From assembly GCF_011064615.1 (NCBI RefSeq), contig NZ_JAALJH010000063.1, positions 1 through 55,380 of the forward strand: DNA of 55,380 bases, written 5' to 3'. The translations under genes were made by a program, and so were the position numbers. This DNA is from Aquisphaera insulae. Lineage in GTDB: Bacteria; Planctomycetota; Planctomycetia; Isosphaerales; Isosphaeraceae. A model generated the notes under the pieces. That model ran no database searches, was not told where the DNA came from, and was given only the letters and a program-made list of their open reading frames with translations. How positions within the stretch are numbered: the first letter of the stretch is position 1; every line of letters starts with the position of its first letter. This document shows, piece by piece, positions 12,001 through 18,100 of this stretch.

Positions 12001-14145
12001 GTCGGCCGGGTTGAGGGTGATCGTGCCGGCGTCGGTGTCGAACGATCGGATCCGGACGACCTTCCCGGAGCCGGTCCTGAGGGCGGGGCTGTCGTCCAGG
12101 CGGACGACGGACGTCGTGTCGCTCGGATTGGTCAGCAACTGGAAGAGGAAGCGGCTCGACGCGTTGACGACCGTACTGATCAGGTGGACGTAGTACGTCC
12201 CGGCGGGCAGGAGGCCGAGGTAGTTGCCGTCGGCGTCGTCGTACCCGATCGCGTTGCCCGCCTTCGGGGTGATGGTGACGGCGTCTCCCTCCTTGAGGCC
12301 GGGGTCGAAGTCATAGGCGATCGTCCAGCGGGCCGAGTCCCCGTCGGGACCGGCCGAGTTGAGGGTCGTGATCGGGATCGACAGCGTACCGTCGGTCTTC
12401 TGGAGCGTCGGATAGGGGTCGAAGGACACGTAGCTTCCGAGGCTGGCGTCGGCGAGCGTCCGCGCCAGCCGGATGAAGTACGACCCGTCGGAATGGCTGG
12501 GGATGGCGTAGTAGGTCGTCCCGTCGACGAGCCCCGGGATGGGCCCGCCGCCGCCGGTGCTGTAGGTCAGGGGCTCGCCGAGGGTGTAGCCGGGATCGTT
12601 GGCGAACACGAACCGGCTGCTGGGGAGGTCCACCGAGCTGGAGAAGGGGTTCAGGGACTGGCCGGGGCTCGGGTCCGCGGCGGCGTGGATGGTCCCGTCG
12701 ACGTAGGCCTTCACGTCCGCGTCGGAGTCGGTATAGGAGCCGCTGAGCGAGACGAGGCCGTCGAGGTTGACGCGGCTCTCCGCCACCCCGGTGGTCGTCT
12801 CCTCGGCGACGGCGTTGACCTGGACGTGGCCGTGATTGGAGGCCAGGACGGCGCCCTTCTCGACGGTGGCATGGGAGACGGCGCGGAGGCGGGCATAGGA
12901 GGCGGCCAGCCCGACGGCGTTCCGCGAGGCGGTGGAGTTCGTGAGGTTCTTGGCGACGGCTGCGGTCGCGTAGGCGGTCGTGGTGGTCGAGGAGCCGACC
13001 TGGATCGACGAATCCGCCGAGATCGTCGCGTCGGACTCGACGCTCGTCTTGGCCGTGGCCTCGGCGTCCGAGTAGGCGAAGCTGATCCCGCCGCCGGAGA
13101 TCGGCAGGAAGAAGGTCGCGGAGCCGCTGGCGTTGGCGGTGGCGTCGGTCGCCAGCGTCACGGCCCCGCTGCTGACGATGCTCGCCGAGCCCCCCAGGTC
13201 GACCGTGCTGGTCACGTCCCGGATCACGACGGAGACCGGCAGGGACAGGAGGTCGTTGCTGACCCTCGCCGCCAGGTCGAGCCCGACCTCGGAGAGCAGG
13301 CCCTCCCACATCTTCCCCGGCGTCTTGATCGACGACACGTTGCCGGCCGTCGCCGTGATGGAGACGTCGCCGCCCCGGACCTGGGAGCCCGCCCCGACGG
13401 TGATCGAGGCGTTCAGGGTCTCCTTGAAGCCGCTCGTCAGCAGGTTCGCCAGGAAGAAGAAGTAGTCATCGACCGTGTCCTTCGCCGTCAGCGAGATGGC
13501 TCCGTCCCGGGACGAGCCGCCGCCCGATCCCTGGGCGAGGAGCTGGACATGGCTCCCGACCGTGATCGAGGGGGCCTTGAGCGTCAGGGAGCCGGCGGCC
13601 CCGCCGGCCGAGGACGTCGAGACGACGACCGGCTGGGTGGAGGTGCCGTCGTCAACCGTGACGCGGCTGCCTTCGATCGCGAGGTCGCCGCCGAGCGTCG
13701 CGAGGTTCCCCGTCACCTCGACCGCGAGATGGCCCTCCAGGCCCCCGAGAGGCTGGAGCCTGCCGACGTTCCGATAGGTCCCCCCGCCCGAGTCCATCCC
13801 CGCCAGGTACATCGTGCCCGCGATCTCGGCCGTGACGACCGAGTGGGAGTCCGCCTTGAATCCGGTGCTCGTATAGCCGGCCGACGTGTCCGTGGTGTAG
13901 GACACCGTGCCCTGGTTGTCGAGCTTGAGATAGAGGTTGTCGCTGTTGTTGTCGCTGGCGAAATCGAGCGTGCCGTTCGAGCTCGAGTAGGTGATGGACA
14001 GCAGGGTCCGGTCCTCGAGCAGCTCCACGAGCGGCCTGGGACGTTTACGATCCCTCCGCCGCGGTCCCGTGTGAGGCGAGGACGACGGCTTCCCAGCCGG
14101 GCGACCGTTGCGCCTCCGGCGGAGGTAATCGCTGAACGAAAACAT
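1..14145 (-). CDS. Giant secreted beta-strand-repeat adhesin-like protein (LEPR-XLL type), 3' end beyond the window
   Basis: The reverse-strand frame starting at the ATG at 14145 stays open for 4,715 codons to position 1, so the C terminus lies outside the window. The start is the only one possible: an in-frame stop lies at 14182-14184, no other Met follows it before 14145, and a CGGAG Shine-Dalgarno (14153-14157) sits 7 nt upstream. The N terminus is basic and carries LVELLEDRTLLS (residues 39-50), the planctomycete extracellular-protein motif. Next come beta-rich Gly/Ser/Thr/Ala sequence, a block of YYA modules, and then a very long array of units around AVGAAxAVNxI and VSLSATxxxxITA. Such arrays occur in LEPR-XLL and filamentous-haemagglutinin-like or leukotoxin-type adhesins and are expected to form a beta-solenoid fibre. 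No catalytic motif was seen. The role in adhesion or matrix is inferred from family resemblance. Confidence 0.9.
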   Translation of the reverse strand, partial: MFSFSDYLRRRRNGRPAGKPSSSPHTGPRRRDRKRPRPLVELLEDRTLLSITYSSSNGTLDFASDNNSDNLYLKLDNQGTVSYTTDTSAGYTSTGFKADSHSVVTAEIAGTMYLAGMDSGGGTYRNVGRLQPLGGLEGHLAVEVTGNLATLGGDLAIEGSRVTVDDGTSTQPVVVSTSSAGGAAGSLTLKAPSITVGSHVQLLAQGSGGGSSRDGAISLTAKDTVDDYFFFLANLLTSGFKETLNASITVGAGSQVRGGDVSITATAGNVSSIKTPGKMWEGLLSEVGLDLAARVSNDLLSLPVSVVIRDVTSTVDLGGSASIVSSGAVTLATDATANASGSATFFLPISGGGISFAYSDAEATAKTSVESDATISADSSIQVGSSTTTTAYATAAVAKNLTNSTASRNAVGLAASYARLRAVSHATVEKGAVLASNHGHVQVNAVAEETTTGVAESRVNLDGLVSLSGSYTDSDADVKAYVDGTIHAAADPSPGQSLNPFSSSVDLPSSRFVFANDPGYTLGEPLTYSTGGGGPIPGLVDGTTYYAIPSHSDGSYFIRLARTLADASLGSYVSFDPYPTLQKTDGTLSIPITTLNSAGPDGDSARWTIAYDFDPGLKEGDAVTITPKAGNAIGYDDADGNYLGLLPAGTYYVHLISTVVNASSRFLFQLLTNPSDTTSVVRLDDSPALRTGSGKVVRIRSFDTDAGTITLNPADLAGLTLDNGDTLTYSAGLSARVAGLTDGTTYYAISNPADFSNIDPANPPRIQLALSLNDAQAAAPELAGSYPSFTWTDGGGTSHSAAFTQVDPTLRESISGTTITHSFSIVSSDPATQILVVSNQGGAAGTAFTEGEEVQYYGAVGDSTTLQDGQAYKVHIIDQSDPGHIEIQLIDPTSGLAVPDASTDGVDPLSNAVAFGSNPSIANGQRVTYHAGLGGNAVVGLADGQEYLAVVDSAHPQIVHFTDLAGSPVSLGTDETLEGNGQVYTIVASDPYRGVLTLSAPAGSGAGPIAEGTPFVFSGTIAGVTRGLVSGRAYYAHVVDQGDSDAILIQLKDAPGDGGQTLDLRGPVDLVSLDQTYMSGSSHSLTPIATKAISITAQIMGSDASTGKTALGTSDSLALQALRGLQHPGQFASYLIARGVGSQMGGNGNSGQQTQVQSRAKLANFELSGSFASSTITNTAIAEVGPDAVLVSGAGIDVDATVVEHSRVFDKAGVTQLKQSSNSLAVAMAVAVDLVTNRAKAYVDGGARVDAAGQINVESHVELTKIANPLALAEEPQNFVDQVLADPEGAITALLLDNTSSVSQEFLTKDIKIGLTGSVTYTQVTNDSEAKIRAGALINQGVPTQGPGQGVAVKATTDFERVSDAGDAKFQPVGFAEWVIERARYAGTANFTTYAPANNFGAAANIEVLNNNTEAIIEGGAKVNFGDGGLVVDADLTGFNLMLGATGSIAKQGQASLGIDGMFTYLNDVNTTRAAIQSGAVIRSDPATTGDVRVVAADSSDLITLAGAFESASRTGMGFSGAVNDVTRTTEAILGDDAGTTSPGSSTYNVGGDIEVEATNRGNIFAFSLAATVAVPAKPAGGGAEASVVQLGNESGDSGAASNAASQAASSRYGFGVSGDTALSLVTDDTKAYINDAGGITAASLTVKAEESTVLVNATGAFAVAAQQSTSGNYGLAGSYSEIDLHGGTAAFIRHATVVTSGDVDVSARRDNYAGALSAGGAGAAVDQNNPSGSASAIAGSVSYNVFGGDTRAYLSDVRGAVGGAVGVTAEDESVFISIDGAYGRGNNTGIGAAVGFNSITHTVAAYLEKTSLSIGSNLDVEAKATTTLVGVGISGGSSTATSDPSKGGFAGAGNAVVNQIEMTLDAHISQGSSIAAVGGVTVHAEDTSTSAVVSGALALASGTSSKGLGAAVAYNLIANSLSAYVDSSTVGAGGGDLDVSAKSTPTMITLAAGGAGADSFAMGGSVAVNAITNGVDAHIASSSASSSGDMSVTATESATTVAVAGGVGVAAPGGGSTGSAVGAAVAYNYVGQSFDPANPATVSTSTPNGSTTTAYIESSTMVSGGRLQVSAGYVPASPLGTTSISFDDKSDGPTSISVPVSVDTMLVSVALGGANANNFSLGGSLSLSFVRETIHAYVSGNSRVTASGDVEVTALDSSTIGSFAGAVAVSKQTASVGAAAATGDIANDIMAYIEGSVVTSTAGGVSVVSQETAKEYDYAAGGDKANNFALGGSIVVDTIDNGVDAHIGDGSTVTGNVDVVVSSEDTSEVSAGAGQVEFAVASGSVAIGAAVITSTLANTVRAYIEDSRAKAITGEVDVLAESDLTITSGAAGGTGASDFALGGAVVYNKVTSSTRADVAQGSTVSDATGLSISATDSSTIQTGAGQVTLVTHGSSVGAAIAFNDITSTVSAYVDASTVDSSGPVRITADSSESILAIALGVSGSVPSEYLWQVDDVGSGAGNTISATTEALIKGSTVRTANGGSVALTAVDDADIVAAAGVLDLVYSSENSTHPVFADGASGASNMIGSRDKRDVVRAAIEASLVDADGGVSLSATAKPSIGSHTYAGTGSYNSSGRIGLFGAGAGSENVIYQDVLALIEGGSVVTSHQGDVSLSAIDNADITADAGGVTIGIGADTSNTTVTAGAALALNQITSSVVANIDQSTVTASGDVSLTASTADKDDPSKAGLTILATALGIAGSLSTSQGFSDDNRTINFAAAGSGAGNWIYSNVEATITGPRADQGATTSYPTVVTGSDVTLSATDDASITAVAGSAVLSAAFGGQYGSTQHNYAVGVSAATNSLGTSDDRNTVTAAVEDATVVARGSLSIEATSESSILAVTVAGAIDAGFSGRSGGKFSPGIAGAGSGSANTIYETTRALIDLGSSVSTGDGEAVRVAALNNANIVADAVGVALTLVGYKSTTGLSIQIGAAVALNTIDTITDASIDSSAVHSGGAVDVSASTADSSDASKPGERIIAVAISVGAGLQEGTVFSLSGSGVGSVGLNTLTSRVAATITGCEGTDASGHPLSVSAGAGGVTVTAIDQSYIRAITGSLAVSITTAGNVPRGMFVSAEHGYANTGFAIASSFGFAVADNDLTNTTRASIDASNISSTGPVGLAASSNGDILSVTVAGSGASSGGKGENGFAFSGAGAGSENSVTGTTSALIDESSTVVAGGDVTLTAKDTSTILADANGLTLARATGAANTDNSISLGAAASVNDVTSRVAADVEGSTVTATGAVSLSAESKTTITAVAAGLGGSLTGGQTGLLSLTGVGSGSSNTITATTEALIRDGEDASGTNHTSTVTSGHAASGTPRPNAAVTLSAKDDSTITAGSGALAVGVNVSSSPGVAAAMGISLAVNTIGTSSSPDSVIAAIRDGSVVDAGGPVTIAASSEQTITAVTIAGVGSGSSQGAPGLDGAGAGSGNQIAQSTQAVVDGHSRVSTQNGGAVSLSATDKATIKADAGGLSISISGGANGGSAVAVGAAAAVNTITTDVAADIKGSTVAAAGAVSLTATSTDEIDAYAAGIAGSLSGGSAMSFSLAGVGSASSNSISSSTEALIGDGPDVDGVRHASSVTSGVPASGSALDDQGVTLTATDKATISAGSGALAVGANYGGNPSTRAAVGLSIAVNQMGTSGSPNRAVAAIEGGSAVNSGGAVSISASSDPDITAITIAGTGSGATQGGVGLNGAGAGSGNEVHYQTKALIADASLVSSGNSRGVSLSADSTADIEAVGNALSLAGTGGAANGGATVSNGAAAALNTIDSTVLANIDGSSVASDGAVSLSASSSETITAVTVGIGGVLKGSSGGFSWAGAGSGSGNSIAQATEATITDCSGTSSGGLALEVSSGHQGAISLTASDTSKITAGAGVLSLAFPTGASSNTIVVGASVAVNNIGTADDRDRVVAEIDNSKVTSDGALDLEATSKATIKSYTYTGSGSVGSGQTGETVGIAGAGAGSGNFIYGDTLALIRGNSQVVTGHGGGVTLSAYDNAAITADAGAVTLGIAGVSDPEGASITAGAAAAVNQITGTVEANIDRSAVTSAGAVSLTASTADRSDSSKAGQTIYAVAFGVAGSLTSAASSTSPAQFTGAGSGSSNAIFTTVEATITGSQADSAATSHAIASVVAGGGVTLTALDHASITAGAGSLVLASGGGSNSTPPAVGISVAINQIGSETNHGATVAAIRDAAVYSAGGVALKATSLSTIDAVTVAGAFARSSTGNSGGSNSGISGIAGAGAGSENDIYRDTRAVIDLDSSVQTGTDQALSLSAVDNSSITADAGGFSLAILGFSSSAGSSTPIGAAAAVNVIKNSVVANIDSSSVTSGGALSLTATTADKDDSSQAGETIVAYSFSAALGVTTSDMKGTKILAGAGSGSGNTVDTTVSATITNSGGADPVVAQTNQVTAGGAGMSLHATDRASILAVSGSLSLSSGNSVNKASSSTSSFGVAVAVNEVTNTVSASIDASWAVSGGGIELKAISSGTIATYTIAGAGSDSSGKGSVGTSIAGAGAGSENDITSTVSAAIDGGSDVEATGGDLKLSAESTASITADANGLSLAAATGGTNNNAVTVGAAAAQNSITSTVEAQIGDATAVAGGKVSLAATSDEEIDAYAAGLAGSLTGGMTGKYSLAGVGSGSGNTITSHTAALIEGGSSVTAGRPATGGALTSGKGVSLTAKDTSTITAGSGAIAFGVNTSSNPGVAAAVGISLAVNT
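10980..12640 (-). repeat. Protein-coding YYA/DGxxY module repeats
   Basis: Inside the giant minus-strand gene, about six divergent modules each contain a Gly-Leu-x-Asp-Gly-x-x-Tyr-Tyr-Ala core, for example LVDGTTYYAI, LTDGTTYYAI, LADGQEYLAV and LVSGRAYYAH. Each is followed by a short strand ending in an I-Q-L or similar motif. This differs from the AVN array and separates the N-terminal beta-rich segment from the main repeat array. The same kind of module is known from other large LEPR-XLL-type proteins. Its function is unknown; it is probably a small beta domain in the stalk. Confidence 0.7.
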
Positions 14146-15152
14146 GATGTTTCTCCGGGTGCTGTCCGGTCTCGTGCGTCCTTACGACCGTCGCGGCTCG
14201 GCTCGGGTCGGACGGAGATGGGCTATTGGGCTGCGTCGTCGGGGCCTGGTCGAGATCGATGCGGGCAACGGGTCCGAGATCGGCGGTCCGCGCGCGGCTC
14301 GATCGCCCGCCCCCCGGCAACGGGGGGCGGCGGAACGTCAACGGGTTCAGATGGAGTCGATTCGAAGATGCGGGAGCGTGCCGACAGGGCCGCGGTGCGG
14401 GTCTCGAAGGGGGCGTGACCGTGGGGCGGGCAGGCCTTTGGCCCCGCGACCCGGCATCGGGCGCATCGAGACCCGGCGCCGCAAGCGGCGGAGCGTCCAC
14501 GCGGCCCTCACCGGGCGCCCCGGATCCGGAGACGCGGCGAGGTCGCGGTCCACGCCATGCAGCGGGCCTATCGGGGAGTTCGGGAAAAGTGGCTCCGAGT
14601 CGGTGTCAAGAGCTGAGGACCGCGCCGTACGATGGCATGCGGCCCGGCATTCCTCCCTGGCGCCCGCCCGGCTGGGGCGGCCGCCACGACGTGGGAGACA
14701 CGTTCTCGCGGGCACCGCCGCGGGGCCGGGACACGCCCCAGGGTGAACATGGCGGTGCGGGGAGATTCCAGCGCGCCCGACCACTGGGGGATGAGCCTCC
14801 CGGCGACCCTTCCATGAGACGCGCCTCGGCGGACCTCGCCATCGACGAGGGGGCTCTGAAGGCGGACTCTCGGGGCCGAGGCCTCAAGGCCGAGACGCGC
14901 TGTGTCTTCACAATGGTAGTACTGCCCCACCGGGGCGAACATTTCCGCAGCTCCCGCAAAAATACAGAAATGATGAAGATGACATCATGAATGCAGCGGG
15001 GCCGCCTCGAGGATATCGAGGCCCCTGGATGGTCATGGCGGCGTCCGCGATCCCCGGCCGGTCGACGAGGTCGTCCTCGCGGGCGTGGCACCCCGGGGGG
15101 CGCGCCCACCACGCCTCGCCCGACGGATTCCTTCGGAGTGCCCTCTTCGGCG
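14146..15152. other. Intergenic region, no supportable gene
   Basis: This gap lies between the kinase stop and the start of the giant minus-strand gene. Several overlapping open frames exist on both strands, but their translations are Arg/Pro/Gly-rich, lack family features and overlap each other, as expected of non-coding GC-rich DNA. The most distinctive part is an AT-richer patch at about 14,940-14,990 with the imperfect inverted repeat ATGATG/CATCAT (14970-14988). The leader and promoter of the giant gene should be in this gap, but I found no convincing -35/-10 pair. Confidence 0.6.
15004..15022 (-). terminator. Small hairpin downstream of the kinase gene, possible terminator
   Basis: A perfect 7-bp stem (GCCTCGA / TCGAGGC) with a 5-nt loop lies about 130 nt beyond the kinase stop codon. 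There is no U-tract on the transcript side, so factor-independent termination is doubtful. It may simply be a chance palindrome. Confidence 0.25.
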
Positions 15153-18100
15153 TCAGTGCCGTGATCGGGCGTCCTCTCGTCCCCGGAGGACGGTCTCCGC
15201 CTCCCGGAGCAGGACGACGGCCTGCGCCCACCTCTGCCAGCCGACCGATGCGGGGATCACCGCCATGGCCCGGTCCTTCGTCGCGCCCCCGAGCTCGGCG
15301 GCCCATTCCTCCACCCGTCGATACCACCTGCGACCCTCGTCGCTGCGGCCGAGCCGCGCGTGGCACATCGCCAGGAAGGCCCATGCCGGCCGGGATTCGT
15401 CGCTGGCGGGTGCGACCGCCTCCAGCGAGCGGATCGCTTCTTCGAACCGCCCGAGCCGGTAGAGGACGGCACCCCGGTGGAGGGCCTTCTCCGGCTGGTT
15501 CGGTGTGTCCCTACCCGCCACGTCGGACAGGTGGAGCAGGCGGGAGGCGTTCTCGATCGGGTCCGGGGCGAGGACGACGTTGCGGACCAGGTCGTTCGCG
15601 ATCGGCGGCTCGTCCGTCGTCCCGAAGCGGTCGATCAGGTCGCGACAGAGGCGTCGCCACTCGCCAACATCCCCCGCCTGGAGGAGCACGAGGGCGTACT
15701 CGTAGGCCCGCCCCGGGGTCCCCGCCGGCCGGCGGGCATAGGACTGGGCCACTCCCCGCGCCGCCTCCTCCCGGCGCCCCACGCAGGCGTACAGGAGCGA
15801 GCGCTCGAACGCGAGCTCCTCGCTCGGGGGCGGGAGGGCCGCGAGGGAACTGAGGTGGAACTCCGCCGCCTGCCGCAACTCGGGCTCCCAGATCGCGACC
15901 TGGGCGTGGCCGAGGTGCCAGGCGAAGGCCCGCCCTTCGGCCCCCTCCCGCCGATCCGAGACCGTCTCTCCTTCCCCGCCGAACCAGGCCGTGACGCGCT
16001 TATCGTGGTTCGATGACGCGAGCATGCGACCGTCCCGGCTCCACGCCACTCGAGGATTGAAGCCGTCGTCGCCCCGACGCGGAGACGCCCCGCGGAGCGA
16101 GAGGAGGCGATGCCCCAGGGCGACGTGCCAGACCTGCACCTCCTCGCGATCGACCGCGGCGAGGCGACGGCCATCCGGGCTGAAGGCGAGCATCCCCATG
16201 GCGACGCCGGGGCCCGCGATCGGACGTTGGTGCAACGGCCGGCCGGTCGTCAGGTCGTGGATGACCACCCGGCCGTCGAGGGTGCCCGAGGCGAGCAGGC
16301 GGCCGTCAGGGCTGAAGGCCAGGGCGTGGATCGGATCCTCGCCGGCCGGCATGGACTGCCGCCCTTGCCCGGTGGAGACGTCGCACAGCGTGATGCGGAC
16401 GGCCCCATCCTCCCCGTAATCGTCCAGGGCGACCCGCCCGCCGGTCGCGTCCAGCGCGGCCACCCCGTAGAGGCCGGCGAACCGCGATCTCGCGAGCCAG
16501 CCCGGCCGGAACTCGGCCAGGGCGGAGGCCCGCTCGACGTCCCAGACCTTGACCTCCCGGAGGCGGCCGGTCTGCTTCCAGTCGAGGCCGGAGGTCGCGA
16601 GTCGCCGACCGTCCCCGCTCCAGGCGACGTGATAGATCGGCTGCGCGGCCTGGAGCTGGGCCAGCTCCTTCTCCGATTCGGTGTCCCAGACCTGGACGAC
16701 GTTCGGGGCCGACCGGGACACGGCCGCGAGTCGGCGTGCATCGGGGGCGAACGCCGCGACCGTCGCCGGCACCAGCCATTTGCCCATCACCGGGAAGGCC
16801 CGGAGCGGGCCGGACCTGGGGCCGCCGAGGGCGTCTTCCTCGCGGGAAATCCCGTCGTGACGGACCTCGAGCAGGCGTCGGCTGTCGTCGCTGAAGGAGA
16901 GCGCGAGCACGACCCGGGGCACGACGAGCGACCTGGTCGAGCGCGGGACCGGCGGCAGCCCTCGAGCCGTCCGGTACTCCGGGTGCTGCGTCAGGTCCCA
17001 GAGCTTCACATGACCGCCCTGGCGGTCGCACGAGGCCACCGACCGCCCCGTCGGGTGGAAGGCGACGGATTCCACCCCGTCCCCGTGGCCCCGGAAGGTC
17101 AGCTCCTCGGAGCCCGTCCGCGCGTCCCAGATGCGGACCGTGCGGTCGGCGGACGCGGTCGCGACGTGCATCCCGTCGGGGCAGAACGCGGACTCCGCGA
17201 CCTCCCCGGTGTGGCCGGTCAGCGTGGCAAGGACGTGCCCCGATTCCAGGTCGACGATCCGGGCCTCGGCCCCGCCCCATAGGACCAGGTGACGGCCGTC
17301 ATGGCTGACGTCGAAGCCGGCCGCGGAGATGCGGAGGTCCCGGAGCCGCCGGCCGTCGGTCGCGTCCCAGACGGTGATCCCGGATTCCGAGGGCAATTCC
17401 GACGGCCCGCCCGAGACGACCCGCCGTCCGTCGCCGACGAACTTCACCCGCCTGCCCACGAGGCGGAACAGGGGGCGGCCGTCTCGGGTGTCCCAGACCG
17501 TGACGCGCCCGTCCCGGTCGGCGGACGCCAGCCGGCCGCCGTCGGGGCTCAGCGACAGGTCCGTGATCATCGCCCCGTGACGCCCGAGCTCCCGCGACCC
17601 CTGTTCGCCCCGCGGCCTCCACAGCCGGACCGCCCCGTCCTTCAGCCCGAAGGCCACCAGGCCGCCGTCGCGGCTCGTCGCCAGGGCGGTCACGAATTCG
17701 GGGCCTTCGCGCAGGCTCGCGACGAGCCGCGGCTGCCGCCCCGACGTCCACGATCCCAGGTCCCACACGTTCAACCGGCCCTCGGCCTTCGGCCGGGCAT
17801 AGAGCAGCCCTCCCCCCGCGACGAGATACCGCCCGTCGCCGCTCATCCGGACCCGAGACGCCTGCAACTCGCCCCCCTCGCCGAGGCCCAGCGTCGCCAG
17901 CTCGGCGCGGAGGAGGCTCTTCAGGTGATGCCACTCCCAGCCGCGACGGTCCGCCCCCCCCGGCTCGGGCTCGCATCGCTCCAGCAGCGTCATGGCGGCC
18001 GTCGGGTTGTTCCGCTGCCACTCCAATTGCGCCTGGGCGACCAGGCTCACGTAGCGATTCTCCTCCGCGAGCTCCCGCAGCACCGCGGCCCGCTCGGCGT

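Noticed and set aside
208..14418. Three very long plus-strand open frames (208-4104, 4213-7059, 7405-14418)
   Set aside because: They run in exact antisense register to the minus-strand giant, and their translations are Arg/Gly/Asp/Val-rich low complexity without domains. The minus-strand frame gives coherent beta-repeat protein over the whole stretch.
14144..15112. Overlapping frames of 120-290 codons on both strands in the gap before the kinase
   Set aside because: Mutually overlapping, Pro/Arg/Gly-rich, no motifs and no consistent ribosome-binding sites.
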